Shown piece by piece: positions 23,962 to 32,491 of a DNA stretch of 64,000 nucleotides. Location of the stretch: NCBI RefSeq assembly GCF_030403745.1, contig NZ_JAQMWP010000001.1, forward strand, positions 124,001-188,000, written 5' to 3'. The position numbers and the translations under genes were made by a program. A model generated the notes under the pieces. It saw nothing but the letters and a program-made list of their open reading frames with translations. It had not been told where the DNA came from and made no database searches. The stretch is from Streptomyces sp. S.PB5. Its GTDB lineage: Bacteria; Actinomycetota; Actinomycetes; Streptomycetales; Streptomycetaceae. Each line of letters opens with the position of its first letter. Positions within the stretch are counted from its first letter, which is position 1.

Positions 23962-24861
23962 GTGCCCCGAGTCGCCCTCGTCACCTACGACCCCCGGCCG
24001 GAAACCTCTTATGACCACGGTCTTCCCGTGATGCTCGATGCCCTGCGCGCGGCCGGGGCCGAGGCGGAGGCCGTGTTCTGGGACGACGCGGGGGTCGACT
24101 GGGGCGGGTACGACCTGGCCGTCATCCGGTCCACCTGGGACTACAGCTGGCGGGTGGAGGAGTTCGTGGCGTGGGCCGAGCGGTGCGGGAAGGCCACCCG
24201 GCTCGCGAATCCGGCCGAGGTCGTGCGGTGGAACACCGACAAGCGGTATCTGGGGGAGCTGGCGGAGGCCGGAGTGCCCACCGTGCCCACGCGGTACATC
24301 GCGCCCGGCGATGACATCGACGGCCTTCCGGACGACCGTGAGTACGTGGTCAAGCCGACCTCGGGGGCCGGGTCCCGGTACGTGGCGCGGTACGGCCCCG
24401 AGCAGCACGAGACCGCCGTACGGCAGATCGCGCGGATGCACGCTGAGGGGCTCGCGGCGATGGTGCAGCCGTACATGGCGGGCATCGACGTCGGGGGTGA
24501 GCGGGCGCTGCTGTACTTCGGGGGGCGGTTCCTGCACGCCAGCCGCAAGCGGGCCGTCCTCGAACCCGGTACCGCCTTCGACGCGGACAAGTTTCCCCAC
24601 CCCGGGCTGGAGCCGTGGACCGCGACCCCGGCCGAACTCGCCGTCGCCGAGCGCGCGCTGGCCGCCGTACCGGATGGTCCCGAGCTGTTGTACGCGCGCG
24701 TGGATCTCGTCGACGGGGAGGACGGGAGGCCCGTGGTGATGGAGCTGGAGCTGGTCGAGCCGAATCTCTTCCTGGATCTGCATCCCCGGTCGTTGCCGTC
24801 GGTCGTGGCGGCGGTGCTGAAAGCGGCCGCGGGCCGAGGCGCGAGCGCCGGTCACCCTTAA
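23962..24861 (+). CDS. ATP-grasp ligase-like enzyme
   Basis: A 299-residue protein of the RimK/glutathione-synthase ATP-grasp class, related to the cycloserine-pathway enzyme DcsG. Typical features are VALVTYDPRP at the N-terminus, the ATP-binding strand REYVVKPTSGAGSR, MVQPYMAGID, the RALLYFGGRFLHA strand, and the metal-binding ELELVEPNLFLDLHP. It would ligate an amine to a carboxyl group through an acyl phosphate. AAGGA 6 bases before the GTG at 23962 supports this start over the ATG at 23944. It is a single gene; the substrate is unknown. Confidence 0.78.
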   Translation: MPRVALVTYDPRPETSYDHGLPVMLDALRAAGAEAEAVFWDDAGVDWGGYDLAVIRSTWDYSWRVEEFVAWAERCGKATRLANPAEVVRWNTDKRYLGELAEAGVPTVPTRYIAPGDDIDGLPDDREYVVKPTSGAGSRYVARYGPEQHETAVRQIARMHAEGLAAMVQPYMAGIDVGGERALLYFGGRFLHASRKRAVLEPGTAFDADKFPHPGLEPWTATPAELAVAERALAAVPDGPELLYARVDLVDGEDGRPVVMELELVEPNLFLDLHPRSLPSVVAAVLKAAAGRGASAGHP

Positions 24862-24964
24862 AGGGCGGGAATTCCACGAACCGGGCCTGTCGCGCCCCGG
24901 CCGTGCCTACCCTGCGGGAAAACAACAGCACGTGCGGGGATCACTACAGAGGGCGTGACTGGTC

Positions 24965-27709
24965 GTGGGCGGATCAGAGTCGCGGCGTACTTCAGGCTTC
25001 CCTGCGGAGCTGACGAGCTTCGTGGGGCGCAGGGACGAGGCGGCGGAAGTCAGGCGGTTGTTGTCGGTGGGGCGGCTGCTGACACTGACGGGGCCGGGCG
25101 GGGTGGGCAAGACCCGGCTCGCCGGGCATGTGGCACGGCAGGTGGGGCGGGTCTTCCCCGACGGAGTGTGGCTGGTGCCGCTCGCCGCGTTGCAGGACGA
25201 GGCGTTCGTCCCGCACGCCGTGCTCGAAGCGCTCGGGGTGCGCAACGAGACGACCCGGCCGCCGCTGGACGTACTGGTGGAGTATCTGCGTGAGCGGCAG
25301 CTGCTGATCGTGCTCGACAACTGCGAGCATGTTCTGCGCAGTTGTGCCGTGCTCGCGGCCGCGGTGCTGTCGGCGACGGAGGGCGTACGGATTCTCGCCA
25401 CCAGCCGGCACCGGCTGGGGCTGGCCGGTGAACAGCTCTTCGAGGTGCCGCCGTTGCCCGCGCCGACGCCGGAGGAGGCCGCCGGGGGTGCGCTCGCCAC
25501 CGAACGGTTTCCTGCCTTGCGGCTGTTCGCCGACCGGGCGGCGGCCGTGGTCCCGGGCTTCACCCTGGAGGGGGGCAACCAGCAGGCCGTGGCTCGGCTG
25601 TGCCGCCGTCTCGACGGGCTGCCGCTGGCGATCGAACTGGCGGCGGTACGGGTGCGGGCGCTCGGCGTGGAGCAGCTGGTCGAACGCCTCGACGACCGCT
25701 ACCGGTTGCTCACCGGCGGCAGCCCCGTCTCCCCGCCCCGCCATCGCACCCTGCGCTCCGCGGTCGACTGGAGTCATGAACTGTGCACTCCGCAGGAGCA
25801 GTTGGTGTGGGCCTGGCTGTCGGTGTTCGTCGGCGGCTTCGACCTGGCCGCCGCGGAGGCGGTCTGCGGCGGGGAGGGGCTCGGCTCGGCGGACGTTCTG
25901 GACGCGGTCGCCGGACTCGTCGACAAGTCGGTGCTGGTGCGGGAGGAGTTCGGCCGGCAGGTCCGCTTCCGGCTGCTGGTCTCCCTGCGCGACTACGGCC
26001 GGGAGAAGCTGGAGGACCTCGGCGAGGTGACCGGGACTCGGCGGCGGCACCGGGACCACTTCGCGCGGCTGGCCACCGGATACGAGCGGAACTGGTTCGG
26101 GCCCGACCAGCCGGAGATCACCGAGCGGCTGCGGCTCGACCGGGACAACTTCCATGCCGCGCTGGACTTCTGCCTCACCACGCCGGGGGAGGCCCAGCAC
26201 GGGCTGCGGATGGCCTCCTCCCTGTGGTTCCACTGGGTGGCCGGCGGGGTCTGGGGCCAGGGCAGACACTGGATGGACGGGGCGCTGCGGGCCGGGGCGC
26301 ATCCCGATGTGGCGCTGACCCGGGCGATGTGGGCGGGCGCGCTGATGTCGCTGGTGCACACGCGCTCGGCGGCGGTCCTCGCGGGCACGACGCCTGGCAC
26401 GGGCAGCGGCTCCGGCACGGGGCCCGGCACCAGCCTCGGCCCTGGCCCCGGCACGGGCAGCGGCCCTGGCGCGGGCTCCGGCACAGGTACGGGCTCCGGC
26501 ACAGGCCCCAGTCCCAGCCCTGGCCCTGGGCCCGGCACGGGCTCCGGTCCTGGCGCGGGCAGCGGCTCCGGCACGGGGCCCGGCACCAGCCTCGGCCCTG
26601 GCCCCAGCACGGGCAGCGGCCCTGGCGCGGGCTCCGGCTCCGGCGCGGGCTCCGGCACAGGCCCCAGCCCTGGGCCCGGCGCGGGCTCCGGTCCTGGCGC
26701 GGGCCGCGGCTCCGGCCCTGGCCCCGGGACGGGCAGCGGCCCTGGCCCTGGCTCCGGCTCCGGCACGGGCCCCAGCCCCAGCCCCGGCACGGGCCCCGTT
26801 ACCGGCAAGAACCCCGGTCCCGGTTCCGCCGCGGACGACGAGCTGCCGGTGCCCACCCCGCCGCCCGTACCGGCCGAGGCCTTCGCGCCGGGCAACCGGG
26901 GTTCCTCGACGGCCAGTTTCATCGTCCTCACCCGTGTCGAACTGGCCTGCACCCTGGTCTGTCGGGGGCGGCCGGAGGAGGCGATACCGCTGTGCGCCGA
27001 GGCGATCGCGCTGTGCGAGGCGCACGGGGAGCAGTGGGCGCGCGGCTGGGCCTTGCGGACCCTCGCGCTCGCGTACTGGGCGGTGGGCGACTACGGACGG
27101 GCCGCCGAACACGCGCGTACGTGTCTGCGGCTGCCGTACACCGGCCAGCACGCCCAGAGTCTCGCCCGGACGCTCGATCTGCTCGCCGCCGCGGAGGCGA
27201 TGACGGCGGCGGGGGCGGTGGAGCGGGCGGGGGTGCTGCGGGGGGCGGTCGACCGGATATGGCGGGACATCGGCGGCGACCCCGTGGAGTCGTTCCGGCC
27301 GGGGCGGACGCGGGTCGCCGAGCGGCATGCGCGGGAGTCGTCGGGGGACGCGGCGTACGAGCGGGCGCATCGGCGGGGCGGAGGCCTCTCCATGGAGGAG
27401 GCCGTCGCCTACGCGCTGGGGGAGGTACGGGAGCCGGCCCCGGCCCGGCCGCCGGCCGGGGCGGTACCGGTGCCGGTGCCGTCCATGGCGATGCCGGTGC
27501 CGGACGACGCGTTGCTGACGCCCCGGGAGGCGCAGGTCGCGTCCTTGATCGCGCAGGGGCGGACGAACCGGCAGATCGCGGAGAGTCTGGTGATCGCCCA
27601 GCGGACCGCGGAGGGGCATGTGGAGCGAATACTCGCGAAGCTGGGGTTCACCAACCGCAGTCAGGTGGCCGCGTGGTTCAGTACGCGGCGGGTGGACGAC
27701 GGCGTGTAG
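24965..27709 (+). CDS. LuxR-type ATPase regulator with Gly-X insertion
   Basis: A 914-residue regulator of the STAND/LAL class. The N-terminal NTPase has Walker A GPGGVGKT (residues 43-50) and Walker B LLIVLDNCEH (113-122), then winged-helix and TPR-like regions. The C-terminal 60 residues form a LuxR HTH (LTPREAQVASLIAQG, NRQIAESL, TAEGHVERILAKLG). Between them, at residues about 476-620, lies a Gly-Ser/Thr/Pro/Ala repeat tract that no family member needs. The gene starts with GTG. It is monocistronic; its target genes are not evident. Confidence 0.85.
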   Translation: MGGSESRRTSGFPAELTSFVGRRDEAAEVRRLLSVGRLLTLTGPGGVGKTRLAGHVARQVGRVFPDGVWLVPLAALQDEAFVPHAVLEALGVRNETTRPPLDVLVEYLRERQLLIVLDNCEHVLRSCAVLAAAVLSATEGVRILATSRHRLGLAGEQLFEVPPLPAPTPEEAAGGALATERFPALRLFADRAAAVVPGFTLEGGNQQAVARLCRRLDGLPLAIELAAVRVRALGVEQLVERLDDRYRLLTGGSPVSPPRHRTLRSAVDWSHELCTPQEQLVWAWLSVFVGGFDLAAAEAVCGGEGLGSADVLDAVAGLVDKSVLVREEFGRQVRFRLLVSLRDYGREKLEDLGEVTGTRRRHRDHFARLATGYERNWFGPDQPEITERLRLDRDNFHAALDFCLTTPGEAQHGLRMASSLWFHWVAGGVWGQGRHWMDGALRAGAHPDVALTRAMWAGALMSLVHTRSAAVLAGTTPGTGSGSGTGPGTSLGPGPGTGSGPGAGSGTGTGSGTGPSPSPGPGPGTGSGPGAGSGSGTGPGTSLGPGPSTGSGPGAGSGSGAGSGTGPSPGPGAGSGPGAGRGSGPGPGTGSGPGPGSGSGTGPSPSPGTGPVTGKNPGPGSAADDELPVPTPPPVPAEAFAPGNRGSSTASFIVLTRVELACTLVCRGRPEEAIPLCAEAIALCEAHGEQWARGWALRTLALAYWAVGDYGRAAEHARTCLRLPYTGQHAQSLARTLDLLAAAEAMTAAGAVERAGVLRGAVDRIWRDIGGDPVESFRPGRTRVAERHARESSGDAAYERAHRRGGGLSMEEAVAYALGEVREPAPARPPAGAVPVPVPSMAMPVPDDALLTPREAQVASLIAQGRTNRQIAESLVIAQRTAEGHVERILAKLGFTNRSQVAAWFSTRRVDDGV
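26392..26820 (+). repeat. Long in-frame Gly-X repeat, including a 156-bp duplication
   Basis: About 430 bases of 6-bp GGC-NNN units encode a Gly-Ser, Gly-Thr, Gly-Pro, Gly-Ala series. A higher-order repeat is visible: CAGCGGCTCCGGCACGGGGC at 26404 recurs 156 bp later at 26560, with near-identical flanks. Every unit is a multiple of six, so the frame is kept. Confidence 0.9.
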
Positions 27710-27767
27710 GTCCCCGGCGTTCGGGTGGCGACGGCGACAGCGATGGCGCCGGGCGGGGCCCGTCCGG

Positions 27768-28163
27768 TCAGGACCGCACCCGTACCGCCAGCGCCGCCAC
27801 CGTCCCCCGCTGATCCGGGCCGCTGTGCAGCTCCAGCCGGCCCGTCAGCGCCTCCGCCAGCCGTAGCCCGTGCCCCGCCGCCATCTCGGACCGCTCCGGC
27901 AGACCCGGCCCTCCGTCCATCACCTCGCAGCGCAACTCGTCTTCCACCAGCCGGAGTTCGATCGAGCCGTGCCCCCCGCCGTGCAGCACCGCGTTCGTGG
28001 CGATCTCCAACGCGGCCTGCACGAACGCCCCGTTCGCGGGCCCGGACAGCCCCGCAAGGATCGCGCCCTCCGTGACCAGGTGGCGCACCAGCGGAAGGTC
28101 GGACCGGCCGAACTCCCGCCGCAGCAGCAGCTCCCCGGGAACCCCGCCGCCTCGTCCGCTCAC
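27768..28163 (-). CDS. HATPase anti-sigma-type protein
   Basis: A 131-residue RsbW-like HATPase with N box AALEIATNAVLHGGG, G1 box VMDGGPGLPE and G2 box AGHGLRLAEALTG. It starts at a GTG that overlaps the TGA of the MEDS-STAS gene (GTGA), so the two are coupled. Together they form a split version of the MEDS-HATPase fusion at 6199-7134. It probably binds the STAS domain of its partner or a sigma factor. It converges on the LuxR gene. Confidence 0.8.
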   Translation of the reverse strand: MSGRGGGVPGELLLRREFGRSDLPLVRHLVTEGAILAGLSGPANGAFVQAALEIATNAVLHGGGHGSIELRLVEDELRCEVMDGGPGLPERSEMAAGHGLRLAEALTGRLELHSGPDQRGTVAALAVRVRS

Positions 28164-29065
28164 CCGGCGGCCTCGTCGTCCTCGTCGCCCTCGACGCTCA
28201 GCACCAACTGCGGTACGTCGTCGGCGCCGAGCTGCCGCAGCACGAGCGCCAGCAGCTCCCCGCACCGCACGGTCACCTCGCTGCCGTCCGGCAACGACCC
28301 GGCGAGACTGATCAGTTGCCAGGCGCAGTGCGCCTCCATGAAGCACAGGTCCCGCAGATCCAGTACGAAGCGGGCGGGACCGGTCGTGTTCCGGTGGGCC
28401 AGCGCCTCGCGCAGCGACTCCACGAACTCGGCGCGGGTGCCGAGTTCCGCGGAGCCGGAGACGCGGCTGCCGTCCTGGGTCTCGGCGACATCGATCGAGT
28501 CGAGGTTCTCCAGGACCCGCAGCGGGTGCACCTTGGCCATGTCCTTCAGCGTGCCCTCGCCGAAGCGCTCCCGGTCGTACCAGCAGATCGCGGTGAACAG
28601 CGGGTCCGCGAACAGCGGTGCCACGGCGGCCTCGTAGTCCAGGAGGCGTTCGTGATCGAGGCCGATCCTCGGCGCCCAGCTCATGTCCGCGGTCAGCCGC
28701 AGCCCCGCCCAGCCCTCGCTCTGACTGCGGTCGACCTCCTCGGTGTACAGCTCGATGGTGCGGTCCTCGCGGAAGCGGCCGTCCGGGAGATACATCTCCG
28801 TGTCACGTCTGAGGGAGAGTTGGCCGGTCTGCCGCGCGGCGGCGACCCGGCCGGTGCCGCCGTCGAGGAGGGCGACCACGTCGTCGTCGTTCATGTCGTC
28901 CGGGTTCATGACGAGCAGGACCTTCTCCCGGCGGGCGAGACTGGTCCGGGTGTACGCGGTGAACACCTTCCACGGCGTCCGGGTGTCGCCCAGGCTCATA
29001 CAGGCGTGGTCGCCCAGCTGCAGCCGCTCGACGGGCACGGTCCGGTCTGGCGTCGTCTCGGTCAC
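28160..29065 (-). CDS. MEDS-STAS regulatory protein
   Basis: A 301-residue fusion of an N-terminal MEDS domain (VERLQLGDHACMSLGDT, REKVLLVMNPDDMND, EVDRSQSEGWAGLRLTADMSWA) and a C-terminal STAS domain (ARFVLDLRDLCFMEAHCAWQL). The STAS phospho-site Ser is absent, replaced in MEAH. The MEDS sensor is thus fused to the antagonist here and to the kinase in the 6.2 kb module. The start is a GTG at 29065 without a clear ribosome binding site, so it is uncertain. A large palindrome lies upstream at 29126-29143. Confidence 0.78.
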   Translation of the reverse strand: MTETTPDRTVPVERLQLGDHACMSLGDTRTPWKVFTAYTRTSLARREKVLLVMNPDDMNDDDVVALLDGGTGRVAAARQTGQLSLRRDTEMYLPDGRFREDRTIELYTEEVDRSQSEGWAGLRLTADMSWAPRIGLDHERLLDYEAAVAPLFADPLFTAICWYDRERFGEGTLKDMAKVHPLRVLENLDSIDVAETQDGSRVSGSAELGTRAEFVESLREALAHRNTTGPARFVLDLRDLCFMEAHCAWQLISLAGSLPDGSEVTVRCGELLALVLRQLGADDVPQLVLSVEGDEDDEAAG

Positions 29066-29108
29066 CGGGACACCGTAGGACCGGACGGGGTGTGATCTGC
29101 CGGGCGAC

Positions 29109-29157
29109 CGGTTTTGGGGAGGAATCCGGTCAAGGTTGACCGGGTGGGACGGTTTTG
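29109..29157. promoter_or_regulatory. Palindrome flanked by CGGTTTTG repeats
   Basis: A perfect palindrome CCGGTCAAGGTTGACCGG (29126-29143) is flanked by direct copies of CGGTTTTG at 29109-29116 and 29150-29157, 41 bp apart. It lies 44-92 bases upstream of the MEDS-STAS start and is likely a regulatory site. Its minus-strand TTGACC could also be a -35 box. Confidence 0.55.
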
Positions 29158-29255
29158 AGTTCGCAGTGCGACGGAGTGGGGCCGGTCGAGTGGGGTTGGT
29201 CGCGCCCACGCGGCGGCAGCCGCACGCCGGCCCAGCCCCGCACCCCCCGAGCAGG

Positions 29256-29813
29256 TCAGCGCACCGCCAGCCTCTGCAGCAGGCCCCAGGTGAACTCCGC
29301 CGCGCACTCGTGCCGTACGCCGTCCTTGTCCGGGGCAGTGAACGCCAGCCCCCAGCGGGTCGGTGCCGTGCCCTCCAGCGGGCGGGCCGGGGCGAAGGCG
29401 CGGGCCGCCTCGTCGACCGTGCAGGACCAGGGGGCGAGGTCCTCCAGCGTGCTCAGCCGCGGGGCCGCCGCACCCGGCGCCCGTACCAGCCAGTCGTTCC
29501 ACACCGCCCCGTTCGGTGCCAGCAGCACCTCGAAGCGCAGGTCCGGCCAGAGGGGGAGCGGCCACAGCCAGGCCTCGCAGTCCAGGTCGCCCACCTTGCG
29601 GGTGATCACCGACTCGGGGGTGCCGAGGACCGAGCGGTAGCGCGACGCGGCGGCCCGGGCTCGCGGGGAGCGGACCATCGCCTGCCAGCGTTTGTTGGCC
29701 TCCCGCATGTCGGCGAGGGAGGCGCCCAGCTCGCGGCGGGCGTCCTCGACCAGGTCCGGGTTGTGGTCGGCCATGCGGCGCAGGAGGACCAGTTGGAAGT
29801 CAAGAGACGGCAT
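29256..29813 (-). CDS. Conserved protein of unknown function
   Basis: A 185-residue protein starting MPSLDFQLVLLRRMADHNPDL, with an N-terminal charged helical part (about 1-60) and a C-terminal beta-rich part containing WLWPLPLWPDLRFEVLLAPNG and WGLAFTAPDKDG. It has no signal peptide or membrane segment. The start overlaps the FkbM-type methyltransferase stop by 14 bases, so it is the last gene of the AftD operon. I do not recognise the family. Confidence 0.65.
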   Translation of the reverse strand: MPSLDFQLVLLRRMADHNPDLVEDARRELGASLADMREANKRWQAMVRSPRARAAASRYRSVLGTPESVITRKVGDLDCEAWLWPLPLWPDLRFEVLLAPNGAVWNDWLVRAPGAAAPRLSTLEDLAPWSCTVDEAARAFAPARPLEGTAPTRWGLAFTAPDKDGVRHECAAEFTWGLLQRLAVR

Positions 29814-30591
29814 GTGCCCCATCGTGGCCCACCGGGCAGCGGCCGTCGGGGAGGAAGAGGACCGAATTGACGTACCGAGGGCCCCGGAAGGGCAGGACGC
29901 GGCGGAGCAGGCCCTGGGTGACCACGTACGACGTCCCCGCCTGGTGGGCCTCCAGCGGGAAGTGGCGCAGGGGCACCCAGTCACGGCCGGGCAGCACCCA
30001 GCCCTCGTAGCCGAGCAGGGACAGATACGTCACCACCGGGCCGATCGGCTGGATACGGGACTCCAGCTCGATGAAGAGGGCCGGACGGTCGCGGGCCAGG
30101 ATGCCGGTGGCGCCGCGCAGCACCGCCAGCTCGCTGCCGTCGACGTCGACCTTCACGAAACCGACGTCCTTCAGGCCGAGTTCGTCGAGGGTGACACAGC
30201 CGACGGACAGGGCCTGGGGGTGGATGTCGCGGCGGACCAGGGAGGAGACCCCGCGGTCGCCGGCGTCGTGCGGGGGCAGCCAGAGTCTGGCCGTGCCGGG
30301 GCGTTCGGCCGCGGCGGCCTGGACCACGCGGACGTTGGGCGGGGCCGTCGCCGCGAGGAGCCGGGCCAGATGGGGGACCGGTTCCACGGTCACCACCCGG
30401 CGGGCCCGGCGCGAGAGGCGGCGCGTCCAGGGGCCGTACCAGCCGCCGACGTCCACGGCCGTCCCGCAGCCCGACGGGCAGAGCTCGGCCAGCCTCGCCA
30501 ACTCCGGTTCGAAGCGCGGGTACACGGCGCGTGCGACGGCCGCGACCAGCCGGGTCGGCAGCAGCGGGGCGACTCTCGCGGTCAGGGTCAT
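29800..30591 (-). CDS. FkbM-family methyltransferase
   Basis: A 263-residue class I SAM-dependent methyltransferase. The SAM-binding motif is GTAVDVGGWYGPWTRRLSR, then VVTVEPVPHLARLL, and FkbM features VKVDVDGSELAVLRGA and PALFIELE. FkbM enzymes O-methylate sugars or natural products; in a glycan operon a sugar is the likely substrate. The ATG at 30591 overlaps the Trm112-like stop by four bases. The C-terminal tail extends past the fold (FLPDGRCPVG). Confidence 0.8.
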   Translation of the reverse strand: MTLTARVAPLLPTRLVAAVARAVYPRFEPELARLAELCPSGCGTAVDVGGWYGPWTRRLSRRARRVVTVEPVPHLARLLAATAPPNVRVVQAAAAERPGTARLWLPPHDAGDRGVSSLVRRDIHPQALSVGCVTLDELGLKDVGFVKVDVDGSELAVLRGATGILARDRPALFIELESRIQPIGPVVTYLSLLGYEGWVLPGRDWVPLRHFPLEAHQAGTSYVVTQGLLRRVLPFRGPRYVNSVLFLPDGRCPVGHDGAHAVS

Positions 30592-30815
30592 GGGGACATC
30601 CGCTTGAGGAGTGCCTCGTGCTCGTCGTCCGTGACCTGCTCCCCGGAGGACGGCAGCAGCTGCGGGATGCCGTCGACCACCGGGTAACGGCGGCGCAGAC
30701 GCGGGTTGTAGAGGATCTCGTCCGGGGCCGCCGGGCCGTCCGGTACGACGAGGTGCAGCGGGCCCTTGTCGAGCGGGCACGCCAGGATCCGCAGCAGCGG
30801 GTCGTCGGGGTTCAT
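30588..30815 (-). CDS. Trm112-like small zinc-binding protein
   Basis: A 75-residue protein matching the Trm112/YcaR family: DPLLRILACPLDKGPL, then LYNPRLRRRYPVVDGIPQLL. Only one cysteine (in ACP) remains, so the full zinc site of eukaryotic Trm112 is not present, which is normal for bacterial members. In eukaryotes Trm112 activates methyltransferases; its place between methyltransferase genes with four-base overlaps on both sides suggests that it stabilises one of them. Confidence 0.78.
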   Translation of the reverse strand: MNPDDPLLRILACPLDKGPLHLVVPDGPAAPDEILYNPRLRRRYPVVDGIPQLLPSSGEQVTDDEHEALLKRMSP

Positions 30816-31732
30816 GGGGGCGTCAACTCCTTGGTACCGATGGGGGGTTGGGCGGGGCTGGGGTCGTGCCTGGGCATGGACAGGAGCACGGTGACGGCCA
30901 GCGCCGTACCGGCGAGGCGCAGTGCGAGGTGCAGCGGGTCGTGCGGCAGCGCCTCGCCGAACGACAGCGTGCCGAGCACCGCGGTGAACAGACAGGTCAC
31001 CGTCGTGCACACCGGCACGATCAGCGAGGCCCGGCAGCGCTGCAGCGCGGCCTGCGACATGACCAGCCCGAACGCGCCGGTGAAGAGCAGGAGATACGGG
31101 TACGGCGAGCGGAGGATGCCGGTCACCGCTCCGAGCGGTCCGCTTGCGGTCAGATGGCTCGACACGCCCTTGATGGCGAGCGAGCTGACGCCGTAGAGCA
31201 GGCCCACGGCCACGCCGTACTCGACGCCGGTCGTCGGCATCCGGTGGCGGTGCCGGGCGCGGCGCTCCGCCGACCCGTACAGCCAGACCCCGGCCGCCAG
31301 CGACGGCACGCACACCAGCAGGATCAGCGGGTAGGGGGCGGCCTGGCTGACGGTGTCCGTGCGCTCGTCCAGGGAGAGGACGACCATCAGCAGCGCCCCG
31401 AGGATCGCGCCGAGGGCGTACCGCTCCCGGCCGGTCGTCTCCTCGCCCAGCAGCCGCGAGGACAGCAGCACCAGCAGCACGAGGCCGGAGACGAAGATGC
31501 CCTGCGCGGCGGCGATCGGAAGCGTCCGGTAGACGACGAGCTGCGCCGCGAACCCGGCGGCCAGCGCCAGCGAACCCCCGATCCACAGCGGGCTGCCCAG
31601 CACCAGCCGCAGCAGCCGGGCAGGTTCCCGGATCGTCACCTCGGGCAGGGAGGTGAGCGCCCGTTTCTCCAGGACGAAACCTAGGCTGTACAGGGTGTTC
31701 GCCATCAGGGCCGCGGCCACTCCCCACCACAT
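30812..31732 (-). CDS. EamA/DMT-type transporter
   Basis: A 306-residue integral membrane protein with about 9-10 hydrophobic helices and an internal EamA-like duplication (MANTLYSLGFVLEKRAL in the first half; LLLFTGAFGLVMSQAAL in the second). DMT proteins move small metabolites or, in glycan operons, act as lipid-linked sugar flippases. The stop overlaps the Trm112 start; the start is 12 bases after the upstream methyltransferase stop. Confidence 0.76.
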   Translation of the reverse strand: MWWGVAAALMANTLYSLGFVLEKRALTSLPEVTIREPARLLRLVLGSPLWIGGSLALAAGFAAQLVVYRTLPIAAAQGIFVSGLVLLVLLSSRLLGEETTGRERYALGAILGALLMVVLSLDERTDTVSQAAPYPLILLVCVPSLAAGVWLYGSAERRARHRHRMPTTGVEYGVAVGLLYGVSSLAIKGVSSHLTASGPLGAVTGILRSPYPYLLLFTGAFGLVMSQAALQRCRASLIVPVCTTVTCLFTAVLGTLSFGEALPHDPLHLALRLAGTALAVTVLLSMPRHDPSPAQPPIGTKELTPP

Positions 31733-31744
31733 GGTCCCCGCCCC

Positions 31745-32491
31745 CTAGGTCTTCCGCGCGTGCAACAGCAGGATCGAGGCGAGGGGTGGTCTGCGGCACG
31801 CCAGCCGGTCGAGGGGCCGCAGCGGGCGCGGCACACCGTGGAAGGGCGCGCCTTCGAGGTGTACGACGGTGAAGCCGGCCGCGGTGACGAACTCCCGCAG
31901 CGCGCGCGGGGTGTAGAGCCGCAGATGCCCCACGACCTCCCGTCCCGGACGTCCGTGGATGGCACGCAGGCTGACCTCGGAGAACACCGGCTGGACACCC
32001 GCGAACAGCAGGGCGCGGTTGTACCAGGCGGCCAGGTTCGGGGTGGACAGCATGAGATGGCCTCCCGGGCGCAGTATCCGCCGTATCTCGTCCATCGCCG
32101 CGTCGGGGTCGACGAGATGCTCGATCACCTCGCTGAAGAGCACGGCGTCCACGGACTCGGCCGCGAACGGCAGCCCGCCGTCGCCGAGTTCACCGCGGAC
32201 CGCGTACGGCAGCCGGGTGCGGGCGCGGCGCAGCGCGTCCTGGGACCAGTCGACGCCGACGAGCCGGTGGCCGGGGAGGAGGGGGGCGGCGACCGCGGCC
32301 GCGGTGCCGTCGCCGCAGCCGATGTCGAGGATCGTCCGGTCGCGCTCGGTGCCGAGCGCTCTCGCCAGCATGCGGGCCTGGCGGAGGCTGCGGGGGGTGC
32401 CGGAGGCGACGGGGACGGCGGGGTCCTCGTAGAAGTCGCGCAGCTCGGGGGGCTTGGCGGGGGCGCTCTGTGCCGTGTGTGCGGTCGTCAT
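31745..32491 (-). CDS. Class I SAM-dependent methyltransferase
   Basis: A 248-residue methyltransferase of the UbiE/type-11 class: TILDIGCGDGTAAAVA (motif I), LVGVDWSQDALRRA (motif II), FAAESVDAVLFSEVIEHLVD, LRPGGHLMLSTPNLAAWYN. The C-terminus resembles glycan-linked methyltransferases with LRLYTPRALREFV. It overlaps the condensation-like gene by four bases. It may methylate a sugar or lipid carrier made by the operon. Confidence 0.8.
   Translation of the reverse strand: MTTAHTAQSAPAKPPELRDFYEDPAVPVASGTPRSLRQARMLARALGTERDRTILDIGCGDGTAAAVAAPLLPGHRLVGVDWSQDALRRARTRLPYAVRGELGDGGLPFAAESVDAVLFSEVIEHLVDPDAAMDEIRRILRPGGHLMLSTPNLAAWYNRALLFAGVQPVFSEVSLRAIHGRPGREVVGHLRLYTPRALREFVTAAGFTVVHLEGAPFHGVPRPLRPLDRLACRRPPLASILLLHARKT

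Noticed and set aside
26392..26820. Repeat array resembling CRISPR
   Set aside because: Units are 6-bp, contiguous and without unique spacers, and they are in frame in a regulator gene. No cas genes are present.
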